This document shows positions 26,169-36,163 of a stretch of 64,000 nt of DNA, piece by piece; the first letter of the stretch is position 1, and each line of letters opens with the position of its first letter. The notes below the pieces were generated by a model, which was not told where the DNA came from, did not search any database, and saw only the letters and a program-made list of their open reading frames with translations. Made by a program: the position numbers and the translations under genes. Source of the stretch: Jiangella anatolica (GTDB lineage Bacteria; Actinomycetota; Actinomycetes; Jiangellales; Jiangellaceae); contig NZ_POTW01000016.1 of assembly GCF_003236295.1 (NCBI RefSeq), forward strand, positions 1 through 64,000, written 5' to 3'.

Positions 26169-27536
26169 GTGCAGAAGCTGGCCAGATGTCTGGGAGCGCT
26201 GCTCGCTGTCCTGGCCGCCGTCCTGCTCGCCGCGCCCACCGCGGCCGCCCAGGGCAGCGGCGAGACGATCCATGGCACGCTCACGTACCAGGACGCGCCG
26301 GTCGCCGGCGTCACCATCACCGTCTCCTCCGCCGACGGCGACGAGATCGGGACCGCGCAGACCGCGGCCGACGGCACCTGGGAGGTGCCGGTGCCCGGCC
26401 CGGGCGACTACACCGTCGTGCTCGACGCGGCCACGCTGCCGTCGACGGCGCCCGGCGTCGCCCGCGACACCATCGAGACCACCGTCAACCCGCAGCAACG
26501 CAAGGTCGTGCTGTTCCGCGTCGGCGCCCCCGAGGGCGGCGGCGATCAGCCGTCACCATCGGCGACCTCGCCGTCCGAGGGCGGCGAGGAGGAGGGCCAG
26601 GCGCCCGGCGAAGGCAGCGCGGAGGCCGAGGCCGGCGAGGACATCACCGCCACCGCCGGCAACAACCAGCTGCTGCAGCTGTTCGTCAGCGGCATCCGCT
26701 TCGGGCTGATCCTCGGCCTGGCCGGGCTGGGGCTGTCGCTGGTCTTCGGCACCACCGGTCTCACCAACTTCGCGCACGGCGAGCTGATCGTGTTCGGCGC
26801 GGTGGCGGCCTTGCTGATGAACCAGGCCGGCGTCCCGATCCTGCTGGCGGCGCTGCTGGCGACGCTGCTCAGCGCCGTGTTCGGCTGGGGCCAGGATCGC
26901 GGGTTCTGGCGGCCGCTGCGCAAGAAACCCACCGGCCTGATCGCGCTGATGATCATCTCGATCGGTGTGTCGCTGTTCCTGCGCTACCTGACGCAGTTCA
27001 TCATCGGCGGCGGCCGCGAGACCTACGACCAGTACACGTACCAGAGCCCGGTCTCGATCGGCCCGCTCAGCATCACCCCGCGCGACCTCATCATCATGGG
27101 CATCTGCGTGGTGCTGCTGGCCGCCGTCGCGCTGGCGCTGACCCGGACCCGCATCGGCAAGGCCACTCGCGCCGTCGCCGACAACCCGGCGCTCGCCGCC
27201 GCGTCCGGCATCAACGTCGACCGCGTCATCACCGTCGTGTGGACCGTCGGCACCGCGCTGGCCGGCCTCTCGGGCATCTTCTTCGGCATGATCCAGGGCG
27301 TCGACTACCTCATGGGCATGCGGATCCTGCTGCTGGTGTTCGCCGCGACGGTGCTCGGCGGGCTCGGCACCGCCTGGGGCGCCATGGTCGGCGCGCTGGT
27401 CGTGGGCGTGTTCATCGAGGTCTCCGCCTACGTCGTCCCATCGGAACTCAAGACGGCCGGTGTGCTGGTCGTGCTCATCCTGATCCTGCTGGTCCGGCCC
27501 CAGGGCATCCTGGGCCGCCGCGAGCGGGTCGGCTGA
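26169..27536 (+). CDS. livH: Branched-chain amino-acid ABC permease LivH with extra N-terminal domain
   Basis: 455 residues from GTG 26169 (GGGAGG about 10 nt upstream). LivH normally has about 290-310 residues; here the permease core starts near residue 165 (RFGLILGLAGLGLSLVFGTT) and has the usual 8-9 helices and the NFAHGE motif. Ahead of it are a signal peptide (1-28), a carboxypeptidase-regulatory or Ig-like beta domain (about 30-115, ITVSSADGDEIGTAQT) and an acidic Gly/Glu/Ser linker (about 118-160). The extra domain should sit outside the membrane and could meet the binding protein. First gene of livHMGF; livM begins 19 bp downstream. Confidence 0.93.
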   Translation: MQKLARCLGALLAVLAAVLLAAPTAAAQGSGETIHGTLTYQDAPVAGVTITVSSADGDEIGTAQTAADGTWEVPVPGPGDYTVVLDAATLPSTAPGVARDTIETTVNPQQRKVVLFRVGAPEGGGDQPSPSATSPSEGGEEEGQAPGEGSAEAEAGEDITATAGNNQLLQLFVSGIRFGLILGLAGLGLSLVFGTTGLTNFAHGELIVFGAVAALLMNQAGVPILLAALLATLLSAVFGWGQDRGFWRPLRKKPTGLIALMIISIGVSLFLRYLTQFIIGGGRETYDQYTYQSPVSIGPLSITPRDLIIMGICVVLLAAVALALTRTRIGKATRAVADNPALAAASGINVDRVITVVWTVGTALAGLSGIFFGMIQGVDYLMGMRILLLVFAATVLGGLGTAWGAMVGALVVGVFIEVSAYVVPSELKTAGVLVVLILILLVRPQGILGRRERVG

Positions 27537-27555
27537 GGCGGAAGGAGCAACGACC

Positions 27556-28545
27556 ATGGACTGGGGAAACATCCTCGAGCTGTCGCTGCGCGAGCTGGTC
27601 GGCGTCCAGGCGATCGTGTTCGCCCTCGCCGCCATCGGCATCAACGTGCAGTTCGGCTACACCGGCCTGCTCAACTTCGGCCAGGCCGCATTCGCCGCCG
27701 TCGGCGGGTACGGCGTCGCCGTCATCGTCACCACGTACGGCTGGTCGTTCTGGCTCGGCCTGGTGGTCGCCGTCGCGGCGGCGGTCGTGCTGGCCCTGCT
27801 GCTGGGCGTCCCGACGCTGCGGCTGCGCGCGGACTACCTCGCGATCGTCACCATCGCCGCGTCCGAGATCGTCCGGCTGGTCGGCAGATCGGCGTGGGGC
27901 CGCGACGTGTTCGGCGGCTCCGACGGCATCACCGGCTTCAGCAGCGCGTTCTACGACCTCAACCCGTTCACCGAACCACTGGAGCTCGGCCCGTTCGAGT
28001 TCCGCGAGCGGGTGCTGTGGGTGCTGGCGGTCGGCTGGGCGCTGGTGGCGATCTGCACGCTGGTCGTCTGGCTGCTGATGCGCAGCCCGTGGGGCCGCGT
28101 GCTCAAGGCCATCCGCGAGGACGAGGACGCCGTGCGCAGCCTCGGCAAGAACGTCTACGCCTACAAGATGCAGTCGCTGGTCATCGGCGGCGTCATGGGC
28201 GCGTTCGCCGGCATCGTCTACTCGCTGTTCCAGGGCGCGATGCAGCCGGACGTCTACGCCACCAACTTCACCTTCTTCGCCTACGCCATCCTGATCCTGG
28301 GCGGCGCGGCGACCGTGTTCGGCCCGGTGCTGGGCGCCGCGATCATCTGGTTCTCCTTCCAGTTCATCGACCTCGCGCTGCGAGGCGCCATCGGCGAGGG
28401 GTACATCCCTGACTGGCTGATGGATTCCAACGACACCGGCGCCGTACGATTCATGTTGACCGGCGTCGTCCTGGTGCTCCTGCTGGTGTTCCGCCCGCAG
28501 GGCATTCTCGGCGACCGGAGGGAGATCGCGCTCGATGCCCGCTGA
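27556..28545 (+). CDS. livM: Branched-chain amino-acid ABC transporter permease
   Basis: 329 residues, nine or so membrane helices. FGYTGLLNFGQAAFAAVGGYG (residues about 33-53) is the LivM counterpart of the NFAHGE motif, and RSPWGRVLKAIREDEDAVRSLG (about 175-196) is the coupling loop that docks on the ATPases. It forms the heterodimeric channel with LivH. ATG 27556 has AAGGAG upstream. The 3' end overlaps livG by 11 bp. Confidence 0.96.
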   Translation: MDWGNILELSLRELVGVQAIVFALAAIGINVQFGYTGLLNFGQAAFAAVGGYGVAVIVTTYGWSFWLGLVVAVAAAVVLALLLGVPTLRLRADYLAIVTIAASEIVRLVGRSAWGRDVFGGSDGITGFSSAFYDLNPFTEPLELGPFEFRERVLWVLAVGWALVAICTLVVWLLMRSPWGRVLKAIREDEDAVRSLGKNVYAYKMQSLVIGGVMGAFAGIVYSLFQGAMQPDVYATNFTFFAYAILILGGAATVFGPVLGAAIIWFSFQFIDLALRGAIGEGYIPDWLMDSNDTGAVRFMLTGVVLVLLLVFRPQGILGDRREIALDAR

Positions 28546-29484
28546 CGACCTGACGCCCTCGGCGTCTCTGACGGCCAAGCGCGAAGCCGCCGTGGCCGCA
28601 CTGGCCGACGTCCCCCGCGAGCCGGGGGCCAAGAAGCCCGACCCGATCCTCGTCGCCGACGACGTCAAGCGGCACTTCGGCGGCCTGCTGGCCGTCGACG
28701 TCGACCACGTCGAGATCCAGCGCGGCTCCATCACCGCCCTGATCGGCCCCAACGGGGCCGGCAAGACGACGTTCTTCAACCTGCTCACCGGCTTCGACCG
28801 GGCCAACTCCGGGTCGTGGTCGTTCAACGGGCGGTCGCTGCACGGCACGCCGCCGTTCAAGGTGGCCCGGGCCGGCATGGTGCGCACGTTCCAGCTGACC
28901 AAGGCGCTGTCGAAGCTGACGGTCATCCAGAACATGCGGCTGGGCGCCACCGGCCAGCGCGGCGAGTCGTTCTGGCGCGCCATGCTGCCGTTCACCTGGC
29001 GCGCCCAGGAGACCGCCATCACCGAGCGGGCCGAGGAACTGCTGGCCCGGTTCAAGCTCGACACCAAGCGCGACGACTTCGCCGGCTCGCTCTCCGGCGG
29101 CCAGCGCAAGCTGCTCGAGATGGCCCGCGCGCTCATGGTCGAGCCGGAGCTCGTCATGCTCGACGAGCCGATGGCCGGCGTCAACCCGGCGCTCACCCAG
29201 TCGCTGCTGCAGCACGTGTCCAACCTGCGCGAGCAGGGCATGACGGTGCTGTTCGTCGAGCACGACATGGACATGGTCCGCGACATCGCCGACTGGGTGG
29301 TCGTCATGGGACAGGGCAAGATCCTCGCCGAGGGCCCGCCGGAGACCGTCATGTCCGACCACAAGGTCATCGACGCCTACCTCGGCGCCCACCACGACCA
29401 GTCGCTGGCGGAGCTGGAACAGGAGCTCGAGGCGGGCACGCTGACCGAGGAAGAGCCGGCCGCGGCCGAGACGGGGGACGGACG

Positions 29485-29488
<4 letters not shown>
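28535..29488 (+). CDS. livG: Branched-chain amino-acid ABC transporter ATPase
   Basis: 317 residues. Walker A GPNGAGKTT (near residue 71), Q-loop in RTFQLTK, signature LSGGQRK, Walker B ELVMLDEP and the switch histidine in VEHDMD are all present, so it should hydrolyse ATP. The first 35 residues and the last 30 (acidic, Glu-rich) exceed the usual 255-residue LivG. It is embedded between livM (11-bp overlap) and livF (4-bp ATGA overlap). Confidence 0.96.
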
Positions 29489-30264
<776 letters not shown>

Positions 30265-30290
30265 CGGTCGTCCAACCGCAGCAACGAAAG

Positions 30291-30320
30291 AGGCCCCGCC
30301 GGGAGATCCCGGCGGGGCCT
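30291..30320. terminator. Bidirectional terminator between livF and livK
   Basis: A perfect 13-bp stem (30291-30303 with 30308-30320) and a 4-nt loop, flanked by A/T-containing arms (gaaag before, ttctcgtt after), lies between two convergent genes: 26 bp after livF and 15 bp before the end of the binding-protein gene. Confidence 0.85.
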
Positions 30321-30335
30321 TCTCGTTGGCTCAGT

Positions 30336-31622
30336 TCACTCCGACATGGTCCGCTCGACGAAGTCCAGCGGGGTCAGCGTGTTGTCCGGGCCGTACTGGT
30401 AGACGCCGATGGTGGCCGTCTCCGGGTCACCGGCCTCGGTGAACTCGATCGGGCCGGAGACACCGTTGTAGTCGATGTCCTCGCCGTCGGCGAGCAGGCC
30501 GGCGCACTCCTCGAACGTCGTGCACGCGGTGCCCTCGCGGGACACGTCGACCAGGTTGTCGGCGATGTCACGGCTCTCGACCGACTCGGCTGCGATGGAC
30601 GCCAGCGCCAGCAGGACCGTCGCGTCGTACGACTCCGGGCCGTAGTTGAAGTCCTGCAGCTCCGGGTCGATCTCGAGCATCTGGTTGCGGAAGTCGTCGC
30701 CGATCTCCGCGCCCGGCTGGGTGCCCTTGTTGCCGTCGAGCAGGCCGGCGGGCAGCTGGTCACCGTAGTTCGACAGGTTGCCGTCGACGAAGTACAGCGG
30801 GATCTGCTGCGGGCCGATGTTCTGGTTGACCAGCTCGGGGATGATCGTGACGGTCTCCTCGAAGCCGATCAGCGCGATCGCGTCAGGCGCGGCCGCGGCG
30901 ATCTGGCTGACCTCGGACGTGTAGTTCGAGGCCTGCGGGTCGTACACGATCTGCGCCGCGACGGTGCCGCCGCCGCTCTCGAGCGTCTCGGTGAGGTACT
31001 GCGCGAGGCCGTTGCCGTAGGCGTCGTCGAGGTTCATGATCGCGACGTTGGCGTGGCCGTCACCGAGGATCGTGTCGCCGAGCACCTGGCCCTGCAGCAC
31101 GTCGGACGGCGCGGTGCGGAAGTACAGCCCGTCGTCGTTGTACGTGGTGAAGTCGGGCGAGGTGTTGGCCGGCGAGAACATGATGGTCTCGTCCTGGACG
31201 ATGCGGTCGAGCACCGTGAACGACACACCCGACGAAGCGGCGCCGATGATGGCCGCGACACCCGCGTTGAGCAGCGAGTCCGTCGACTGCTGGGTGACGG
31301 CCGTGTTGCTGGCGTCGCTGGAGTCGGTGTGCGTGACCTCGACGTCGTGTCCGAGGACGCCACCGGCCTCGTTGATCTCCTGGATGGCCAGGTCGACGCC
31401 GGCGAACTCCGGCGGGCCGAGGAAGGCGAGGTTGCCGGTCTCGGGGAGCAGGGTGCCCAGGCGCAGCGGGTCCTCGCTGGTCGCCTGCTCACCACCGTCG
31501 CCGGTCGCGGCCGGCGACTCGTCGTCCGAACCGCCGTCGTCGTCGCCACCACAAGCAGCCAGCACGAGCGAGGCCGCTCCGGCGACGGCAAGAGACCGCC
31601 ACAGTCGCGATGTGCGGGTCAT
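30336..31622 (-). CDS. livK: Branched-chain amino-acid ABC transporter substrate-binding lipoprotein
   Basis: 428 residues. The signal peptide ends in a lipobox (LAAC at residue about 24), followed by an acidic Gly/Asp linker and a Peripla_BP_6 (type I, LivJ-like) domain beginning at LRLGTLLPETGNLAF. ATG 31622 has AAGGAGA 8 nt upstream. It captures the substrate outside the cell for LivHMGF, encoded convergently next door. The ligand is not certain: LivK relatives also bind urea, amides or aromatic acids. Confidence 0.93.
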   Translation of the reverse strand: MTRTSRLWRSLAVAGAASLVLAACGGDDDGGSDDESPAATGDGGEQATSEDPLRLGTLLPETGNLAFLGPPEFAGVDLAIQEINEAGGVLGHDVEVTHTDSSDASNTAVTQQSTDSLLNAGVAAIIGAASSGVSFTVLDRIVQDETIMFSPANTSPDFTTYNDDGLYFRTAPSDVLQGQVLGDTILGDGHANVAIMNLDDAYGNGLAQYLTETLESGGGTVAAQIVYDPQASNYTSEVSQIAAAAPDAIALIGFEETVTIIPELVNQNIGPQQIPLYFVDGNLSNYGDQLPAGLLDGNKGTQPGAEIGDDFRNQMLEIDPELQDFNYGPESYDATVLLALASIAAESVESRDIADNLVDVSREGTACTTFEECAGLLADGEDIDYNGVSGPIEFTEAGDPETATIGVYQYGPDNTLTPLDFVERTMSE

Positions 31623-31766
31623 GAGATTTCTCCTTCGCCGAGCCGGCGCCGTCCCCTGGCGCCGGTTGGGTCTGCGATGATTTCCGAAACCTATGCCCCG
31701 GAGGGGACAAACGCAGTAGTCGTGCGCAACCAGGATCATCTTGTTAGGACACTGTGACCTTGCACA

Positions 31767-32909
31767 TCATCCGTCGGCGGCGGCGGATTCCCACCTATCG
31801 TCCCGCAGGACGCTGAACCGGACGCTGCCCCCGCTGCGGTCGCCGTACTCGTCGAAGGACACCTCTCCGGTGGCGCCGGCGAAGTCCAGCTCGCTCAGCT
31901 CGCCCAGGCAGCCCTTCCGCGCCGACGACGCCGAGCTGGCCGGCGGCAGGCAGCGCGCCAGCACCGTGCCGACGGCCGTCGCGGCGTCGTAGGCGGCGGC
32001 GCCGAACTCGCCCAGCGCGACGCCGGTCTGCTCGGCCAGGCTGCCCGAGCGGATGCCCGCCGTCGCGTCCAGCTCAGCCGGCTCGGCCCGGACGGCGCCG
32101 TCCGGGCCCGTCTCCGCGAACTCGCCGCCGAACGCCGTGGCGCCGAGCAGGGTCGCCTCCAGCCGGGCGGTCCGCACCTGCTCGCTCACCTGGACCGCGA
32201 CCTCCGGGTCGCCGGCCACGAACACGGCGGTCGCGCCCTCGGTCTTCGCCTGCGCGACGACGGCGGCGACGTCGGCCCCGCTGGCCACGATCGCCCCGCC
32301 GGCCGCGTCGACGGCGTCGGTGAACGCCCGCACCTCGGCCGGGTCGCCCCCGTCGATCACCGCGACGGTGTCGGCGCCCAAGCCGCTGACGGCGTAGCGG
32401 GCCAGCGCCGCGGCCGGCGGCTCGGCGCCCACCGCCGTCCGGTAGTAGGAGCGGTACGGACGCAGCGGCGCGGCCGGGTCGGCGCCCAGCGTGTGCGCCG
32501 GCACCACGTCGGCGGGCGACACGAACAGCACGTCTTCGTCGTCGAGGATCGGCTGCGCGGCCCGCACCCCCGGCGTCGTCAGCCCGCCGATCACCGCGAC
32601 CGCGTCGCCGTCGGCCAGTTCCGTCACCGCCTCCGCGGCGGCGTCGCCCTTCTCGCCCTCGTCGACCGCGACGACCTCGACCGTCCAGCCGCCGATGTCG
32701 CCGGCCCGCTCCTCGATCGCGGTGCGCACCGCGGCCACGACGCCCTCGCCGTCGGCCTGCTGCCAGCCGCTCTGCGGCACGAGCACGCCGACGGTCGCCG
32801 TCTGTGCCCCGGCGTCCTCGTCCCCGAGGGCGCCGACCATCCCGCAGGACGGGAGCAGTGCGGCGGCCGCCGTCAGCGCGGCCCACCCCGCGCCACGACG
32901 CAACGACAT
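31767..32909 (-). CDS. Second LivK-like periplasmic-binding lipoprotein
   Basis: 380 residues. Lipobox LPSC near residue 22, then a type I periplasmic-binding fold starting TATVGVLVPQSGWQQADG. It is only about 15-20% like the livK product by eye, so it is a divergent paralogue. It lies 1 bp after the stop of the ANTAR response regulator gene (TGA C ATG), so the two are co-translated. That linkage suggests a role in sensing an extracellular ligand rather than, or besides, feeding the Liv transporter; this is inference. Confidence 0.85.
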   Translation of the reverse strand: MSLRRGAGWAALTAAAALLPSCGMVGALGDEDAGAQTATVGVLVPQSGWQQADGEGVVAAVRTAIEERAGDIGGWTVEVVAVDEGEKGDAAAEAVTELADGDAVAVIGGLTTPGVRAAQPILDDEDVLFVSPADVVPAHTLGADPAAPLRPYRSYYRTAVGAEPPAAALARYAVSGLGADTVAVIDGGDPAEVRAFTDAVDAAGGAIVASGADVAAVVAQAKTEGATAVFVAGDPEVAVQVSEQVRTARLEATLLGATAFGGEFAETGPDGAVRAEPAELDATAGIRSGSLAEQTGVALGEFGAAAYDAATAVGTVLARCLPPASSASSARKGCLGELSELDFAGATGEVSFDEYGDRSGGSVRFSVLRDDRWESAAADG

Positions 32910-32910
32910 G

Positions 32911-33522
32911 TCAGCTCTTCGGCTCGCCCTCGGACTCGGACAGGACGACCTTCGCCACCTCGCGCATGGACGTGCGCTTGTCCATGGCGGCCTTCTGGAT
33001 CCACCGGAAGGCGTCGGGCTCGCTCAACCCGTAGCGGGTCTGCAGCAGGCCCTTCGCCCGGTCGACCAGCTTGCGCGTCTCGAGCCGCTCGTTGAGGTCG
33101 ACGACCTCGTTCTCGAGCTGGGTGAGCTCCTCGTGCCGGGACAGCGCCATCTCGATGGCCGGCACCAGGTCGGCCTTGCTGAACGGCTTCACCAGGTACG
33201 CCATCGCGCCGGCGTCCCTGGCCCGTTCGACGAGGTCGCGCTGGGAGAAGGCGGTCAGGATCAGCACCGGTGCGATGCGCTGCTCGACGATGCGGGCCGC
33301 GGCGGAGATGCCGTCGAGCACCGGCATCTTCACGTCCATGACGACGAGGTCGGGGCGGTGCTCCTCGGCCAGCCGGACGGCGCTCGCGCCGTCCGCGGCC
33401 TCCCCCACCACCTCGTAGCCCTCTTCACCCAGCATCTCGATCAGGTCGAGGCGGATGAGCGACTCGTCCTCGGCCACGAGAACACGTCGGGCGGGCGCGG
33501 CTGGCGTAGGCGTTTCGGTCAC
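32911..33522 (-). CDS. ANTAR-domain response regulator (PdtaR-like)
   Basis: 203 residues. Residues 12-125 are a receiver domain: acidic pair in VAEDES, phospho-acceptor Asp in VVMDVKMP (about 62), Thr in LILTAFS and Lys in LVKPFS. A coiled linker (about 130-150) leads to the ANTAR RNA-binding domain (150-195; AKGLLQTRYGLSEPDAFRWIQ). ANTAR proteins bind paired hexaloop hairpins in mRNA leaders and block termination; the mycobacterial homologue PdtaR pairs with kinase PdtaS. GTG 33522 is the start. Core gene, normally near polA and pyk. Confidence 0.95.
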   Translation of the reverse strand: MTETPTPAAPARRVLVAEDESLIRLDLIEMLGEEGYEVVGEAADGASAVRLAEEHRPDLVVMDVKMPVLDGISAAARIVEQRIAPVLILTAFSQRDLVERARDAGAMAYLVKPFSKADLVPAIEMALSRHEELTQLENEVVDLNERLETRKLVDRAKGLLQTRYGLSEPDAFRWIQKAAMDKRTSMREVAKVVLSESEGEPKS

Positions 33523-33589
33523 CCGGGAAGCCTACTCGGCGCATGTTACGGAGAAAGGTAGGCTAGGCCCCTGTCGTGGCCGAGAGCCC

Positions 33590-33663
33590 GGCCCGGTAGG
33601 CAAATTGGCAAAGCCGGCGCACTCAAAATGCGTTGTTTGCGGGTTCGAGTCCCGCCCGGGCTA
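33590..33663 (+). tRNA. tRNA-Leu, anticodon CAA, with a short variable loop
   Basis: 74 nt folding as a standard cloverleaf. Acceptor 33590-33596 with 33656-33662 (one G-U at the end), D arm with GGC/GCC stem and TTGG loop, anticodon stem 33617-33621/33629-33633 with loop CTCAAAA (anticodon 33624-33626, CAA), T arm 33639-33655 with TTCGAGT loop and discriminator A33663. No CCA is encoded. The variable loop is only five nucleotides (33634-33638), although bacterial leucine tRNAs normally carry a long variable arm. It lies 67 bp from the divergently transcribed ANTAR gene. Confidence 0.93.
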
Positions 33664-34094
33664 CCCCTTCTCCTCCCGCAGTCACCGGCTCATCCGGCCG
33701 ACGGGACGGCGCGCTCAACCGAAGCTCGGGTGGTGCGGTCGGCATGCGGCTGAGCAGAACCGCAACGTCTCCTACGGCGCCGAGCTCGAAGACCCACGCG
33801 TCCTGGCGTTCGTCGAAGTGCTCGCTCGAATCCCGCACTCCGCGACTCAGCACGGCCGAGGCAGCGTCCAACTCGAGCTGATCCCGCAACCTCTCGCCCC
33901 GCAGCATGCGCCTGTCGTACGCAGCACACTCTCGCCGGGTCGCCCTTCCTCATTGCTGCCGCGGAAGCCCGGCAGAGGTGGGAGGCGTGGATCGTCGGCG
34001 CACGAGTCGAGTCCCCCGGCAGAGCAAGATCGGCTCGGGGTTGCGCAAGAAGGCGGCCCACAGGCGGCCCGGCCGTCGCCGAGCATTCGTCAGT
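33664..34094. other. 431-bp gap after the tRNA, no gene supported
   Basis: The gap lies directly downstream of the tRNA 3' end. A 94-codon minus-strand reading frame (33623-33907) runs through the antisense of the tRNA and is not convincing, although its first 55 codons look protein-like. No integrase, no second copy of the tRNA 3' end and no inverted repeat were found. It may hold remnants of an integrated element and the promoter of the next gene. Confidence 0.4.
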
Positions 34095-36107
34095 ATGGGT
34101 ATTCGTCGCGTTCCGGCCGCGGTGGCGGCCATCCTGCTCGGCATGACGACGCTGGCCGGGCCGGGCCAGCAAGAGGCGGTGGCGCTCGGGCCGATCGAGG
34201 ACCTCGGCACGCCGGTCACCGACTACAGCGTGCTCGACGTCGAGGTCGGGACCGACAGCCTGGGGAACCCCCGGCTGTACGGCAGCACGTACGCGATCGG
34301 CGCCAGCCCCGGCGTCGTCTTCTTCGGCGTCGACCCCGCCACCGGCACCGTCACCACACAGAAGTCGATGGCCGGCTCCTACGGCGGCTACCACGTCGCC
34401 CGGCGGGCCAGCGACGGCTCGATCTTCCTGCCGACGATCTCCTCGGACTCGATCGGCCGGCTGTGGCGCTACGACCCGGCGGCCGACGCTGTCTCCGTCG
34501 CCGCGTACCAGCAGGAGCCGGCCTACTCGTTCTTCTTCGGCATCACGGCGACGTCATGGAACAGCATGTACGTGGGCGGGTATCCGTCGGGGCACCTGAA
34601 CGAGTTCACGACGGCAGGCAACCTGGTCGACAAGGGGCTGGTGTCCAGCGGATCGACGTACCCGAAGGGCATCGCCGAGGTGTCGTCGAGTCCGAAGACG
34701 GTGCTCGTCGGCGGCGGATCGCCGGCCAAGGTCACCGTCGTCAACCTCGACACCGGCACCCGCGCCGAGGTGCTCCCCTCCGCCTACGCCGGCTACTCCT
34801 TCGCCTACAACGCCTACCGCGCCGGCTCGGACATCCTGGTGCAGCTGGTGACGCCGGACACCAAGATCCTGCGCTACACCGTCGGCGGCAGCACTGTGAC
34901 GTTCGCCGGCGAGCTGCCAGGACTGACGAACGCCTGGACGCTGCCGATCACCGGCAGCCAGGTCTACGGCCAGGGCAGCTGCGGCGGCAGCACCGGCCTG
35001 ATCCGCTACGACCTCGTCACCCAGACGTGCACGTTCCAGGTCGCCGGCGGCCAGTGGCTGGGCAGCCGGATGCACTACGTGACGATCGGCGGCCAGCAGT
35101 GGATCGCCAGCGTCGGCGCCAAGGGCATGTTCGGCCGCTGGAACCCGGTCACCGGCCAGGTCGTCACGAACCAGCTCAGCCTGCCCGGCCACCCGACCGC
35201 CATCACCGCGCTCGCGCAGGGCCCGGACGGCAAGCTCTACGGCGGCACCTACGAGACGAACGCGCTGTTCCGCTACGACACGACGACGACGGTGCTCGGC
35301 AAGGTCCCCGGTGGTGGCGGCGAGATCCTGTCGATGGCCAGCGCGAACGGCAAGCTGTTCATCGGCGCCTACACCGGCGCGGCGATGAACGTCTACGACC
35401 CGGCGCTGCCGTGGAACCCCGGCTCGTCCGCCGGCAGCAACCCACGCTTCACCGGCGCGATCGGCAGCCAGCAGGGCCGCCCCTGGGACATGACGGTCGG
35501 CAGCGACGGTCGCATCTGGACCGCGACCGGCGCCGAGTACGGCCAGCTCTCCGGCGCCATCACCGCGACGAACACGACGTCGCCGTTCGCGAGCCAGTCC
35601 TGGCGCGGCGTCTTCGGCGACCACAACATCTTCTCGATCGCCTCCGGCGGCGGGAAGGTCTTCGTGGGCACCACCAAACACGGTGACGGCGTCAACGCGA
35701 CCGGCTACGAGCAGTTCGGGGTCTGGGACATCGCGACACAGACGCTGCAGTTCAGCGCCGCCATCGACTTCGTGTCGGACTACTTCTACGCGCTGTGCTA
35801 CGCGTCCAACGGCATCCTGTACGGCTCGACCGACAGCGGCCAGCTGTTCCGCTACGACCCGGCGACGAACACGATCTTGTCGTCGGTGAGCTTCTCGTAC
35901 GGTCCGGTGCTCGGCATGATCAACGGGCCGGACGGGAAGGTCTACGGCCACACCGGCAGCACGATCTTCTCCATCGACCCGGTGACGAACACGACGACGG
36001 TGCTCGCCACCACGCCGACCAGCTACTACCGGACCCTGGCCTTCGACGCCAACGGGTACCTGTACTGGGCGAACGGCCCTCGGCTGATGCGGATGGACGT
36101 GCTGTAG
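34095..36107 (+). CDS. Secreted beta-propeller protein of unknown function
   Basis: 670 residues. ATG 34095 opens a signal peptide (MGIRRVPAAVAAILLGMTTL, cleavage near residue 30). The rest is a series of about 45-residue units with the pattern (G)KLYGGTYETNALFRYDTTT, RLWRYDPAADAV, GQLFRYDPATNTI, GKVYGHTGSTIFSIDPVT, i.e. blades of one or two propellers of the Kelch/PQQ/YncE kind. No catalytic residues or cell-wall sorting signal are seen. Such proteins often accompany sugar-polymer degradation or act as binding scaffolds. Codons further upstream are in frame to 33906 but are low-quality sequence. Confidence 0.8.
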   Translation: MGIRRVPAAVAAILLGMTTLAGPGQQEAVALGPIEDLGTPVTDYSVLDVEVGTDSLGNPRLYGSTYAIGASPGVVFFGVDPATGTVTTQKSMAGSYGGYHVARRASDGSIFLPTISSDSIGRLWRYDPAADAVSVAAYQQEPAYSFFFGITATSWNSMYVGGYPSGHLNEFTTAGNLVDKGLVSSGSTYPKGIAEVSSSPKTVLVGGGSPAKVTVVNLDTGTRAEVLPSAYAGYSFAYNAYRAGSDILVQLVTPDTKILRYTVGGSTVTFAGELPGLTNAWTLPITGSQVYGQGSCGGSTGLIRYDLVTQTCTFQVAGGQWLGSRMHYVTIGGQQWIASVGAKGMFGRWNPVTGQVVTNQLSLPGHPTAITALAQGPDGKLYGGTYETNALFRYDTTTTVLGKVPGGGGEILSMASANGKLFIGAYTGAAMNVYDPALPWNPGSSAGSNPRFTGAIGSQQGRPWDMTVGSDGRIWTATGAEYGQLSGAITATNTTSPFASQSWRGVFGDHNIFSIASGGGKVFVGTTKHGDGVNATGYEQFGVWDIATQTLQFSAAIDFVSDYFYALCYASNGILYGSTDSGQLFRYDPATNTILSSVSFSYGPVLGMINGPDGKVYGHTGSTIFSIDPVTNTTTVLATTPTSYYRTLAFDANGYLYWANGPRLMRMDVL

Positions 36108-36163
36108 GGGGCTCAGGCCGGCCGGCAGGCGCCGGTCTTGCGCGCACTCCGCGGTGTAGCTAA

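Noticed and set aside
33623-33907. 94-codon minus-strand ORF at the tRNA
   Set aside because: It reads through the antisense of the tRNA and has no convincing start signal or family; at most a gene remnant.
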